From Streptacidiphilus rugosus AM-16 (GTDB lineage Bacteria; Actinomycetota; Actinomycetes; Streptomycetales; Streptomycetaceae), in assembly GCF_000744655.1 (NCBI RefSeq), contig NZ_JQMJ01000003.1, positions 1,090,457-1,154,456 on the forward strand: a DNA stretch of 64,000 bases, in the 5' to 3' direction. The notes under the pieces were generated by a model. It did no database searches. It was not told the origin of the DNA and saw nothing but the letters and a program-made list of their open reading frames with translations. Shown here one piece after another: positions 24,667 to 33,443 of the stretch. Both the position numbers and the translations under genes were made by a program. Position 1 is the stretch's first letter, and every line of letters begins with the position of its first letter.

Positions 24667-25341
24667 GTGAGCGAGAAGGACATCACGGTCGTCCACCTGA
24701 TGCGTCACGGCGAGGTGCACAACCCGGAGGGCGTCCTGTACGGACGGCTGCCGGACTACCACCTCTCCGAGCTGGGCCGGAAGATGGCCGACCGGGTCGC
24801 CGACCACCTCAGCGGACGTGACATCACCCACGTGGTGGCGTCCCCGCTGGACCGCGCCCAGGAGACCGCCGCGCCGATCGCCGCCGCGCACGGGCTCTCC
24901 GTCGCCGCCGACGAGCGGCTGATCGAGGCGGACAACGTCTTCCAGGGCAAGACCTTCGGCGTCGGGGACGGCTCGCTGCGCAACCCCGGCTACTGGAAGC
25001 ACCTGGTCAACCCGTTCCGCCCGTCCTGGGGCGAGCCGTACATCGAGCAGGTCGTGCGGATGATGGGCGCGCTCGGCGCGGCCCGTGACGCCGCGCGCGG
25101 CCACGAGGCGGTCTGCGTCAGCCACCAGCTGCCGATCTGGGTCACCCGCTGCTTCGCCGAGCACCGCAGGCTCTGGCACGACCCGCGCCGCCGCCAGTGC
25201 TCGCTGGCGAGCCTGACGACCTTCACCTACGAGGGCGACAAGATCGTCTCGATCGGCTACAGCGAGCCGGCCCGCGATCTGCTGCCCGCGCACCTGACGG
25301 GCAAGAAGGGCCCGATGACCAACAAGTCCTTCGGGGCCTGA
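24667..25341 (+). CDS. histidine phosphatase (phosphoglycerate-mutase-like)
   Basis: 224 residues from GTG 24667. Catalytic LMRHGEVHNP near the N-terminus, second-His region AVCVSHQLPIW, and LDRAQETAAP typify the branch-1 histidine phosphatase superfamily. Often annotated as phosphoglycerate mutase, but the position between hemL and cytochrome c maturation genes suggests a haem or tetrapyrrole-related phosphatase; that is inference. A hairpin terminator follows at 25401. Confidence 0.88.
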   Translation: MSEKDITVVHLMRHGEVHNPEGVLYGRLPDYHLSELGRKMADRVADHLSGRDITHVVASPLDRAQETAAPIAAAHGLSVAADERLIEADNVFQGKTFGVGDGSLRNPGYWKHLVNPFRPSWGEPYIEQVVRMMGALGAARDAARGHEAVCVSHQLPIWVTRCFAEHRRLWHDPRRRQCSLASLTTFTYEGDKIVSIGYSEPARDLLPAHLTGKKGPMTNKSFGA

Positions 25342-25400
25342 GCCGGCCGCGCGCCCGCCGCAGCCTGCATAAAGATCGATTAAATATCCACTACACGAAG

Positions 25401-25435
25401 CGTCGTGGCAGGTCAAGCTACTGCCGCGACGTTTT
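25401..25435 (+). terminator. intrinsic terminator after the phosphatase gene
   Basis: CGTCGTGGCAG pairs with CTGCCGCGACG (one mismatch) around GTCAAGCTA, followed by TTTT. It separates the hemL transcript from resA. Confidence 0.75.
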
Positions 25436-25482
25436 CGTGGGGGCGGTGAAATCGTGCTGTATACCCATGCGAAACTCTTCAC

Positions 25483-26076
25483 ATGAGTCGCCGCCCCACG
25501 CTCGCCGTCATCGCCGCACTGACCGGCGTCCTCGCGCTCTCCGCCTGCACGGGCGCCAATTCCGCCGAGACCGGCGGCGGCAGCGACAGCGGCTTCGTCG
25601 CGGGCACGGGCGAGTCCGTCTCGGTGCCCGCCGCCCACCGCGGCGGGGCGATCGACCTCAGCGGCAAGGACCTGGACGGCCAGGCGATCAACCTTGCCGC
25701 CTACCGGGGCAAGGTCGTCGTGCTCAACGTCTGGGGCTCCTGGTGCGGTCCCTGCCGCGCCGAGGCGGGCGACCTCGAGAGCGTCTACAAGGCGGACCAG
25801 GCCAAGGGCGTCGCGTTCGTCGGGATCAACACCCGCGACACGCAGATCGACCAGGCCCAGCAGTTCGTCAAGACGCACGGGGTGACCTTCCCGAGCTTCT
25901 ACGACGAGGACGGCTCGCTGCTGCTGCAGTTCCCGAAGGGCAGCCTCAACCCGCAGGCCATCCCGTCCACGCTGATCCTGGACCGCCAGGGCCGGATCGC
26001 CGTGCGCGCCCTGCAGCCGCTGACCAGCGACCAGCTGAACAAGATCCTCGATCCGGTGATCGCGGAGAAGTCGTGA
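25483..26076 (+). CDS. resA: TlpA/ResA-like thiol-disulfide lipoprotein
   Basis: 197 residues. Signal peptide ending in lipobox LSAC (about residues 18-21), then a thioredoxin fold with WGSWCGPCRAE active site and IPSTLILD cis-Pro loop. It reduces apocytochrome c cysteines outside the membrane for haem attachment. Its stop overlaps ccdA (GTGA). Confidence 0.92.
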   Translation: MSRRPTLAVIAALTGVLALSACTGANSAETGGGSDSGFVAGTGESVSVPAAHRGGAIDLSGKDLDGQAINLAAYRGKVVVLNVWGSWCGPCRAEAGDLESVYKADQAKGVAFVGINTRDTQIDQAQQFVKTHGVTFPSFYDEDGSLLLQFPKGSLNPQAIPSTLILDRQGRIAVRALQPLTSDQLNKILDPVIAEKS

Positions 26077-26819
26077 ACGGGACGGTCCTGCACGGGGCGC
26101 TGCTGCTCGCGTTCCCGGTCGCGCTCCTGGGTGGGCTCGTCTCCTTCTTCTCCCCCTGCGTGCTGCCGCTGGTGCCCGGTTACCTCTCCTACGTGACCGG
26201 CTTCTCCGCCGCCGACCTCGCCGACGCGGAGGGCCGCCGTCGCGGCCGGATCGTGCTCGGCGCCCTGCTCTTCGTGCTCGGCTTCTCCGCCGTCTTCGTC
26301 TCGATGGGCGCCTTCTTCGGATACTTCGGGCAGACGATCAAGCAGCACCAGACGGTGATCTCCGAGGTCTCCGGGGTGCTGATCATCCTGATGGGCCTCG
26401 CCTTCATGGGCCTGCTGCCCGGCTTCACGCAGCGCGAACTGCGCAGTCACCGCAAGCCGGTGATGGGCCTGATCGGCGCGCCGCTGCTCGGGGTCGTCTT
26501 CGGCCTCGGCTGGGTGCCGTGCATCAGTCCGACGCTGAGCGCCGTGCAGTTCCTCGCCTTCACCGACGCCAGCGCGGGCCGCGGCGCGCTGCTGACCGTC
26601 GCCTACTGCCTCGGGCTCGGGCTGCCGTTCGTCATCGCGGCGGTGGCCTTCCGGCGCACGCTCTCCGCCTTCGGCTGGGTCAAGCGGCACTACCCGCTGG
26701 TCATGCGGATCGGCGGCGGGATGCTGGTCGTCGTCGGCGTCCTGCTGCTGACCGGGCTCTGGGCGCAGTTCGTCAACCAGCTGCAGTACTGGACCGAGAA
26801 CTACCAGGTGGGTGTCTGA
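26073..26819 (+). CDS. ccdA: CcdA/DsbD-type cytochrome c biogenesis membrane protein
   Basis: 248 residues, about six transmembrane helices, with paired cysteines in FFSPCVLPLVPGYLSY and GWVPCISPTLSA that shuttle electrons across the membrane to ResA. GTG 26073 overlaps the resA stop and its TGA overlaps resB (ATGA style at 26817-26821), giving a tightly coupled operon. Confidence 0.93.
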   Translation: MNGTVLHGALLLAFPVALLGGLVSFFSPCVLPLVPGYLSYVTGFSAADLADAEGRRRGRIVLGALLFVLGFSAVFVSMGAFFGYFGQTIKQHQTVISEVSGVLIILMGLAFMGLLPGFTQRELRSHRKPVMGLIGAPLLGVVFGLGWVPCISPTLSAVQFLAFTDASAGRGALLTVAYCLGLGLPFVIAAVAFRRTLSAFGWVKRHYPLVMRIGGGMLVVVGVLLLTGLWAQFVNQLQYWTENYQVGV

Positions 26820-28639
26820 TGACGACCGACGCGCGCAGCGAACTGGACGCCGCCGAGCGCCTCAGTTCCGCTCCCACGGAGGACGGCGACACGGGCGGCG
26901 AGGTCGGCATCGGCCTGCTCGGCTGGCTGCGCTGGATGTGGCGGCAGCTCACCTCCATGCGCACCGCGCTGATCCTGCTCTTCCTGCTGTCGCTCGCGGC
27001 CATCCCCGGCTCGCTGGTGCCGCAGACCTCGGCCTCGCCGACCAAGGTCGCCGAGTTCGTCGCCGACCACCACACCCTCGCGCCGGTCTACCAGAAGCTC
27101 GGGCTGTTCCACGTCTACAGCTCGTTCTGGTTCTCCGCGATCTACCTGCTGCTCTTCGTCTCGCTCGCGGGCTGCATCGTGCCGCGCACCTGGCAGTTCG
27201 TCGGCGTGCTGCGCGCACAGCCGCCCGCCGCGCCCAAGCACCTGGTCCGACTGCCCGTCTACGCGAGCTGGCGTTCCCGCGGCGCGGGCAGCGGCGCGGC
27301 CGCGGGCGCGGCTGCGGCCGGTGGCACGGACGCGCAGCGGACACTGGACGCCGCCGAGGCGCTGCTGCGCAGGCGCCGCTTCCGGGTCGCCCGCGACGGG
27401 GACGCGATCACCTCCGAGAAGGGCTACCTGCGCGAGGTCGGCAACCTGCTCTTCCACATCTCCCTCTTCGGCATGCTGATCGCCTTCGCCGTCGGCAAGC
27501 TCTTCGGCGGCATGGGCACCGTGCTGCTGATCGAGGGCAAGGGCTTCAGCAACAACGTCTCGCAGTACGACGACTTCATGCCGAGCACCTTCTACACCGC
27601 CGACAGCCTGAACCCCTTCGGCTTCCGGCTGGACCGCTTCGAGGCGACCTACCAGACCACCGGCGACCAGATCGGCACCGCGCGCACCTTCCAGGCCAAC
27701 GTCGCCTACTGGACCGGCAGCGACGCCGCCAAGGCGAAGAAGGCGGTCATCAAGGTCAACGACCCGCTGGAGGTCGACGGCAGCAACATCTACCTGACCG
27801 CGCACGGCTACGCCCCGGTCTTCAAGGTGACCGACGCCAAGGGCGACGTCGTCTTCGACGGGCCGACGCCCTGCCTGCCGCAGGACGGGAACATCACCTC
27901 CGTCTGCGCGATCAAGGTCAACGACGGTTACGTCGACAAGAACGGCACCGGCACCCAGATCGGCATCTCCGGCATCTTCACCCCGACCGCGGCGAGCGAC
28001 GCGTCGGTGAAGACGCTCGGTCCGCACTCGGTCTTCCCCGACCTGGCCGACCCGAAGATCTACCTCACCGCCTACCACGGCGACCTCGGCAACAACTCGG
28101 GCGCTCCGCAGAGCATCTACCAGCTCGACACGAAGCACATGACCCAGTACAAGTTCGACGACGGCACGCCGCTGACGCTGCCGCTCGCGCCGAACCAGGG
28201 CTTCAAGCTGCCGAGCGGCGGCACCGTGACCTTCACCGGGATCCAGCAGTGGGCCAACTTCACCGTCGCCCACAACCCGGGCACCGGCTGGGCGCTGACC
28301 AGCTCGATGCTGGCGGTGCTCGGCCTGATCGGTTCGCTGTTCGTGCAGCGCCGCCGGATCTGGGTCCGCGCCGTCACCGGCCCTGACGGCACCACGACCG
28401 TCGAGCTGGCCGGTCTGGCCCGCAGCGAGTCCGCGCGCATCGCGGAGGAGCTGGCCGAGCTGGCGCTCGACCTCCAGGACACCGCCCCGGCCGACGTCGA
28501 CGAGTCGGACGAGTCCGCCGAGCCCGTCGAGTCCGCCGAGGCGACCGACGCCGAGCCCGACCCCACCGACGCACCTGCCCCGTCCACCGAAGACGCCGAT
28601 GACGCCAAGGTCGCGGCCGGCCCCTCGACCAAGGAGTGA
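26819..28639 (+). CDS. resB: ResB/Ccs1 cytochrome c biogenesis protein
   Basis: 606 residues. Three N-terminal transmembrane helices (around MRTALILLFLLSLAA, FWFSAIYLLLFVSLAG, VGNLLFHISLFGMLIAF), a large extracytoplasmic ResB domain with FRLDRFEATY and GFKLPSGGTVTFTG, a fourth helix near residue 490, and a Glu/Asp-rich cytoplasmic tail of about 70 residues that is longer than usual. Works with CcsA as the haem lyase. Confidence 0.93.
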   Translation: MTTDARSELDAAERLSSAPTEDGDTGGEVGIGLLGWLRWMWRQLTSMRTALILLFLLSLAAIPGSLVPQTSASPTKVAEFVADHHTLAPVYQKLGLFHVYSSFWFSAIYLLLFVSLAGCIVPRTWQFVGVLRAQPPAAPKHLVRLPVYASWRSRGAGSGAAAGAAAAGGTDAQRTLDAAEALLRRRRFRVARDGDAITSEKGYLREVGNLLFHISLFGMLIAFAVGKLFGGMGTVLLIEGKGFSNNVSQYDDFMPSTFYTADSLNPFGFRLDRFEATYQTTGDQIGTARTFQANVAYWTGSDAAKAKKAVIKVNDPLEVDGSNIYLTAHGYAPVFKVTDAKGDVVFDGPTPCLPQDGNITSVCAIKVNDGYVDKNGTGTQIGISGIFTPTAASDASVKTLGPHSVFPDLADPKIYLTAYHGDLGNNSGAPQSIYQLDTKHMTQYKFDDGTPLTLPLAPNQGFKLPSGGTVTFTGIQQWANFTVAHNPGTGWALTSSMLAVLGLIGSLFVQRRRIWVRAVTGPDGTTTVELAGLARSESARIAEELAELALDLQDTAPADVDESDESAEPVESAEATDAEPDPTDAPAPSTEDADDAKVAAGPSTKE

Positions 28640-28641
28640 AC

Positions 28642-29796
28642 GTGAGGATCCTCGCCGCGGCGGCGATCGACACCCGCTTCGCCAACATCTCCAACGTCCT
28701 CGTCTACTCGGCGATGGCGGTCTTCCTGCTCGCCTTCCTCGCCTACGCCGCCGAGTGGACCTTCGGCGGCCGCAGCCGCGTCGCGCGCCAGTCGGCGGCG
28801 CTCGCGGGCCGCGGCTCGCTGGCGGAGACCGTCGCCTCGGCCGAGGCGGAGGCCGCCCGGGCCGGGCAGGCGCCGAAGGTCGCGGTGACCGTCACCCGCG
28901 CGGGGGGCGGCACCACGACGCTGACCCGCACCGTCGCCGCCAAGGCCGGAAAGATCGACGTGGTCACCCGCGGTGACGCGGCCCCGCCGGTCGACGGCGT
29001 CGGCGCGTCCGGCGGCGACGAGGGCGCGGACCGGCTCGGCCGCATCGCGGTCTCGCTGACCACGCTGGCCGCGCTGCTGGACCTCTGCGCCGTGATCACC
29101 CGCGGCATCTCCGCGCACCGGCCGCCGTGGGGCAACCTGTACGAGTTCACCTGTGCGATGACGGTCGTCGCCGCACTGCTCTTCGTGGGCCTGATCGCCG
29201 CCGGCAAGGACGTCCGCTGGATGGGCCTGCCCGTCACCTTCGGCGCGGTGCTCGGCCTCGGCATCGCGGTCGCCGTCTTCTACACCGACTCCGAGCAGCT
29301 CGTCCCGGCGCTGCACTCCTACTGGCTGTGGATCCACGTCTCCGGCGCGATGGTCTGCGGCGGCGCGCTCTACGCGGGCGCGGTGGCGGCGGTGCTCTTC
29401 TACGCGAAGGACGTCTACGAGCAGCGCAGGGCCCAGGACCAGATCCAGGGCGGCTGGTGGTCGGACGTCTTCGACCGGCTCCCGGCGGCGGCGACGCTCG
29501 ACAAGTGGTCCTACCGGATCAACGCCTTCGTCTTCCCGCTGTGGACCTTCACCATCATCGCGGGCGCGATCTGGGCCGAGGCCGCCTGGGGCCACTACTG
29601 GGAGTGGGACCCGACCGAGACCTGGGCGTTCATCACCTGGGTCGCCTACGCCTGCTACCTGCACGCGCGGGCCACGGCCGGCTGGAAGGGCCGCAAGGCC
29701 GCGGTGCTCGCCTTCATCGCCTTCGCCTGCTACCTGTTCAACGCGTACGGCGTGAGCATCTTCATCAACGGCAAGCACAGCTACGCCGGGGTCTGA
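28642..29796 (+). CDS. ccsA: CcsA/ResC haem-handling cytochrome c synthase subunit
   Basis: About 384 residues. The tryptophan-rich haem motif WGHYWEWDPTETWAF is clear, with conserved His in PALHSYWLWIHVSG and a C-terminal His (GKHSYAGV). An N-terminal helix is followed by a ~70-residue hydrophilic insertion (EAEAARAGQAP to VDGVGASGGDEG) before the multi-helix core. GTG 28642 is preferred over 28636 because AAGGAG lies five bases upstream. Last gene of the operon; a strong terminator follows. Confidence 0.92.
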   Translation: MRILAAAAIDTRFANISNVLVYSAMAVFLLAFLAYAAEWTFGGRSRVARQSAALAGRGSLAETVASAEAEAARAGQAPKVAVTVTRAGGGTTTLTRTVAAKAGKIDVVTRGDAAPPVDGVGASGGDEGADRLGRIAVSLTTLAALLDLCAVITRGISAHRPPWGNLYEFTCAMTVVAALLFVGLIAAGKDVRWMGLPVTFGAVLGLGIAVAVFYTDSEQLVPALHSYWLWIHVSGAMVCGGALYAGAVAAVLFYAKDVYEQRRAQDQIQGGWWSDVFDRLPAAATLDKWSYRINAFVFPLWTFTIIAGAIWAEAAWGHYWEWDPTETWAFITWVAYACYLHARATAGWKGRKAAVLAFIAFACYLFNAYGVSIFINGKHSYAGV

Positions 29797-29834
29797 GCAG
29801 GGCCCGAACAAGGCCTGAGCAAGGCGCACCGACG

Positions 29835-29867
29835 GGGGCGCGGGGCAGCACGCCCCGCGCCCCTGTT
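29835..29867 (+). terminator. intrinsic terminator after ccsA
   Basis: GGGGCGCGGGGC pairs perfectly with GCCCCGCGCCCC around AGCAC, followed by TGTTTC. Twelve-base GC stem, 38 bases after the stop. Confidence 0.8.
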
Positions 29868-29960
29868 TCGTCCCTGTCACCCGCACCAGGCAGAATGCGG
29901 CCGACGGCTCCACGTCGGAGCCGTTGGCATCTTCACGCCATCCACCCTGGGAGGACGGCC

Positions 29961-32900
29961 ATGACCGCGATCGACGCGTTCGGCACCGACCCGCTCGGCG
30001 CCGACCCCTTCGGTACCGCAGCCCTGCGCCGCCGCGTCCTCGACGCGTGGGCCGCCGCTCCCGCCCGGTTCCGTGAGGACGCCAACGCGGAGGAGGAACT
30101 GGCCCTCGGCGGCTACCGCGACCGGCTGATCGTCGAGCTCGCCCAGAACGCCGCCGACGCCGCCCGCCGGGCCGGCGTGCCGGGACGCCTGCGGCTGACG
30201 CTGCGCGACGGCGTCCTGGCCGCCGCGAACACCGGCGCGCACCTGGACGCCGAGGGCGTCGAGTCGCTGTCCACGCTGCGTGCCTCCTCCAAGCGGGAGG
30301 ACCGCGATGCGGGCGCGGTGGGCCGCTTCGGCGTCGGCTTCGCCGCGGTGCTCGCCGTCAGCGACGAGCCCAGCGTCATCGGCGTCCCCGGCGGCGTGCG
30401 CTGGTCGCTCGGCGAGGCGCGGGCCCTCGCCGCGGAGGCGGCCGACGCGGCCGCGCCCACCCCCGGGCTCGCCGACGAGCTGCGCCGCCGCGACGGCCAC
30501 GTGCCGCTGCTGCGCCTGCCGCTGTCCGCGGAGGGCAGCCCGCCGGCCGGCTACGACACCGTCGTCCTGCTGCCCCTCCGTGACGCCGCCGCCGAGGACC
30601 TGACCCGGCGCCTGCTGGAGGACACCGACGACGCGCTGCTGCTGGCCCTCCCCGGCCTCGCCGAGGTCCTCATCGAGGCGGACGGCGCGGTCCGCGTCCT
30701 GTCCCGCCGCGAGCCGGCCACGCCGGTCCCCGGGGCCGGCCCGGCGGCCGCCCCGCTGGAGGACCGTCCCGCCGAGGTGGTGATCGCCGACGACGACGCC
30801 GAGACGCGCTGGCAGGTCGTCAGCGCCGGGGGCCCGCTCGACCCCGCCCTGCTGGCCGACCGCACCACCGAGGAGCGCCACCGCCCCCACTGGTCGGTGA
30901 CCTGGGCCGTGCCGGTGGACGACGCGGGCGACCCGCTGCGCGTCCGCACCGCCGCCTACCTGCACGCGCCCACGCCCAGCGACGAGCCGCTCGGTCTGCC
31001 CGCCCTGCTGATCGCGAGCTTCCCGCTCGACTCGACCCGCCGTCACGTCGCGCCGGGACCGCTCACCGACTTCCTGGTCGAGCAGGCCGCCGACGCCTAC
31101 GTCGAGCTGGTCCGCCGCCGTGGCGTGAGCCTCGGCTCGCTCCGGCTGGTCCCCGCGCCGCTCGGCAAGGGCGAACTGGACGCGAGGCTGCGCCGTGCCA
31201 TCCTGGCCCGGTTGCCGGAGACCCCCTTCCTGCCGGAGGCCGTGCCGGACCGGCACAGCCTCGCCGGTGCCGTCGACCTGGCCGACGCCGTCCGCGACGC
31301 GGAGGCGGGCGCGGCGGGCGCGGCGGGCCGCGACGACGCGAACGCGCTGTCCGCGCTGCGTCCCCGTGACGCGGTCCTGCTGGAGGGCGCCGACGCGGAG
31401 ATCGTCCGCGCGCTCGCGGCCGTGCTGCCCGGCCTGCTGCCCGCGGGGCTGGAGCGCCGCCAGGAGCTGCGCGCGCTCGACGTCCGCCGGGTGGCGCTGG
31501 CGGAGACCGTCGACCAGCTGGCCAACCTGGACCGCGCGCCCGAGTGGTGGCGCAACCTCTACGGCTCGCTCGCCGGCGCCGACCCCGAGGCGCTCGGCGC
31601 GCTGCCGGTGCCGCTGGCCGACGGCCGGATGGTGCGCGGCCCGCGCCGCGTCCTCGTCCCGGCCGGACGGTCGGACGCCGACGCGCAGGTGAGCGCCGAG
31701 GACCTGGCGGTCCTCGGCCTGCGCCTGGTCCACCAGGACGCCGCCCACCCGCTGCTGGAGAAGCTCGGCGCGGGCGTCGCCACCCCGGCGGGCGTCCTGG
31801 AGACGCCCGAGGTCCGCGCCGCCGTGGCCCGCTCGGCCGACCTCGGCGACGACGACGAGGACGAGGCGGAGGAGCTCGCCGACGCCGTCCTGCGCCTGGT
31901 CCGGGCGGCCGTCGCGGAAGGCTCGATGACGGAGGGTCAGCACCCGTGGCTGGCCCGCCTGGTCCTGCTCGACGAGGACGGCGGGCTCACTCCGGCCGGT
32001 GAACTCGTGCTCCCCGGCAGCTCCCTGGCCGCCGTCGTCCAGGAGGAGGAGGCCGTCTTCCTGGACGAGGAGGTCGCCGAGCGCTGGGGCCCCGAGGTGC
32101 TGCGCGCGGTGGGCGTCGCGCACACGCTCGGCCTGCTCCGCGCGGAGGAGGCCGTTCTCGACCCGGACGACCTGGAGCGCTTCGACCCGACCGCCCCCGC
32201 CGACCGCTCCCTCGGCGGCGAGCCCCTCTCGCTGCTCGACGAGGCCCCCGACGGTCTGGCCGACTGGGCCGAGGACGTCACCGAACGATTCCACGCGGAG
32301 CCGTTCGGCGCCGCGGACCTGCCGATGGTCGTCCCCCCGGTCGCCGCCGAACTGCTCGCCGTCCGCGACCTCGACCTGGTCGACGACGAGGCCTGGCCGC
32401 ACGCGCTCGCACTGCTGGCCGCGCCGCCGCTGCGCGCCGCCGTCGTGGACAAGGTCCGGGTACTGCTCCCCGACGGCAGCAGCGCCGAGGTCGTCCCCTA
32501 CGCGGCCTGGTGGCTGCGGGACCACCCGGTCCTGGACGGCCGCGCCCCCGCCGGACTGCGCGCGGCCGGCGGCGACCGGCTGCTGCGCGGCCTCTACGAC
32601 GAGGCGCGCACCACCCTCGACGAGACCTTCCTGCACGCCCTCGGCGTCCGCACCACCCTGGCCGCGCTGCTGGTCGAGCCGGACGGCCCCGACGACGTGC
32701 TGGAGCGCCTGACCGACGCCGCCCGTGCGGTGACCCACCGTCAGCTGCACGGCCTCTACACCGCGCTGGCCTCGGTCGAACTGGAGCGGATCGCGCTGCC
32801 CGACGAGGTCCGCGCGCTCCCGCCGCTCGACCCGGAGACCCACCGCCGCCCGGCCCACACGGTCATCGTCGACGTCGCCGACGCCGTGATCGCCGACGCC

Positions 32901-33401
32901 CCCGACCTGGTGCAGCTGCTCGACGACTTCCCGCTCATCACCGTCGCCCCCGCGCTCGCCCCGGCGCTCGCCGAGCGGCTGCACGTCTCGCTGGCCAGCG
33001 AGATCGCCGGCGGTCGGGTGCTGACGCAGGGCACGGTGCGCCGGGTCCCGGCCGAGGTCCGCGAGCTGCTGCCCGGCTGCCCCGCGCTCTACGAGGAGCA
33101 CGAGGAGCTGCTCGTCGTCGGCCCCGAGGGCGAGGAGGCCGCCGTCGACTGGCGCTGGGACGCGGGCACCGAAGCCCCGGCGCGGGCCGACGGCGAGGAC
33201 GAGGCCGAGGAGGCGGAGGAGCCGGACGAGTTCGCCCCCGTCGTCCCCTTCGGCACCCTGCACGCCGCGACGCCGGAGGGTCTGGCGGCCGGACTGGCCT
33301 GGGCCGCCGGCGCCTGGTCGCGCCGCTTCGAGGTGCTGGCCCTGCTCGGCGACCCGGACCGCGCCTACGAGCTCTCGGCGGCCCGCGACTTCGAGGGCTG
33401 A
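29961..33401 (+). CDS. sacsin N-terminal/HSP90-like ATPase protein
   Basis: 1146 residues from ATG 29961, preceded by GGGAGGA. Residues ~45-150 hold a GHKL ATPase site: IVELAQNAADAARRAG, AANTGAHLDAEGVESL and VGRFGVGFAAVLAV. This is the sacsin-like N-terminal domain that occurs at the head of long actinobacterial proteins of unknown function. The remaining ~950 residues are Leu/Ala/Asp-rich without a recognised domain, ending with an acidic stretch. Cytosolic. Probably a chaperone-like or nuclease-associated ATPase; role undetermined. Confidence 0.8.
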   Translation: MTAIDAFGTDPLGADPFGTAALRRRVLDAWAAAPARFREDANAEEELALGGYRDRLIVELAQNAADAARRAGVPGRLRLTLRDGVLAAANTGAHLDAEGVESLSTLRASSKREDRDAGAVGRFGVGFAAVLAVSDEPSVIGVPGGVRWSLGEARALAAEAADAAAPTPGLADELRRRDGHVPLLRLPLSAEGSPPAGYDTVVLLPLRDAAAEDLTRRLLEDTDDALLLALPGLAEVLIEADGAVRVLSRREPATPVPGAGPAAAPLEDRPAEVVIADDDAETRWQVVSAGGPLDPALLADRTTEERHRPHWSVTWAVPVDDAGDPLRVRTAAYLHAPTPSDEPLGLPALLIASFPLDSTRRHVAPGPLTDFLVEQAADAYVELVRRRGVSLGSLRLVPAPLGKGELDARLRRAILARLPETPFLPEAVPDRHSLAGAVDLADAVRDAEAGAAGAAGRDDANALSALRPRDAVLLEGADAEIVRALAAVLPGLLPAGLERRQELRALDVRRVALAETVDQLANLDRAPEWWRNLYGSLAGADPEALGALPVPLADGRMVRGPRRVLVPAGRSDADAQVSAEDLAVLGLRLVHQDAAHPLLEKLGAGVATPAGVLETPEVRAAVARSADLGDDDEDEAEELADAVLRLVRAAVAEGSMTEGQHPWLARLVLLDEDGGLTPAGELVLPGSSLAAVVQEEEAVFLDEEVAERWGPEVLRAVGVAHTLGLLRAEEAVLDPDDLERFDPTAPADRSLGGEPLSLLDEAPDGLADWAEDVTERFHAEPFGAADLPMVVPPVAAELLAVRDLDLVDDEAWPHALALLAAPPLRAAVVDKVRVLLPDGSSAEVVPYAAWWLRDHPVLDGRAPAGLRAAGGDRLLRGLYDEARTTLDETFLHALGVRTTLAALLVEPDGPDDVLERLTDAARAVTHRQLHGLYTALASVELERIALPDEVRALPPLDPETHRRPAHTVIVDVADAVIADAPDLVQLLDDFPLITVAPALAPALAERLHVSLASEIAGGRVLTQGTVRRVPAEVRELLPGCPALYEEHEELLVVGPEGEEAAVDWRWDAGTEAPARADGEDEAEEAEEPDEFAPVVPFGTLHAATPEGLAAGLAWAAGAWSRRFEVLALLGDPDRAYELSAARDFEG

Positions 33402-33443
33402 CGCGGGCGCGCCCGGGCGTGCCCGGCGCCGGTCCGCGGCCTC

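Noticed and set aside
29877..33263. 1128-codon leftward open frame opposite the sacsin-like gene
   Set aside because: Antisense frame kept open by GC codon bias; Gln/Arg/Gly-rich with no domain, while the + strand has a clear GHKL ATPase and ribosome site.
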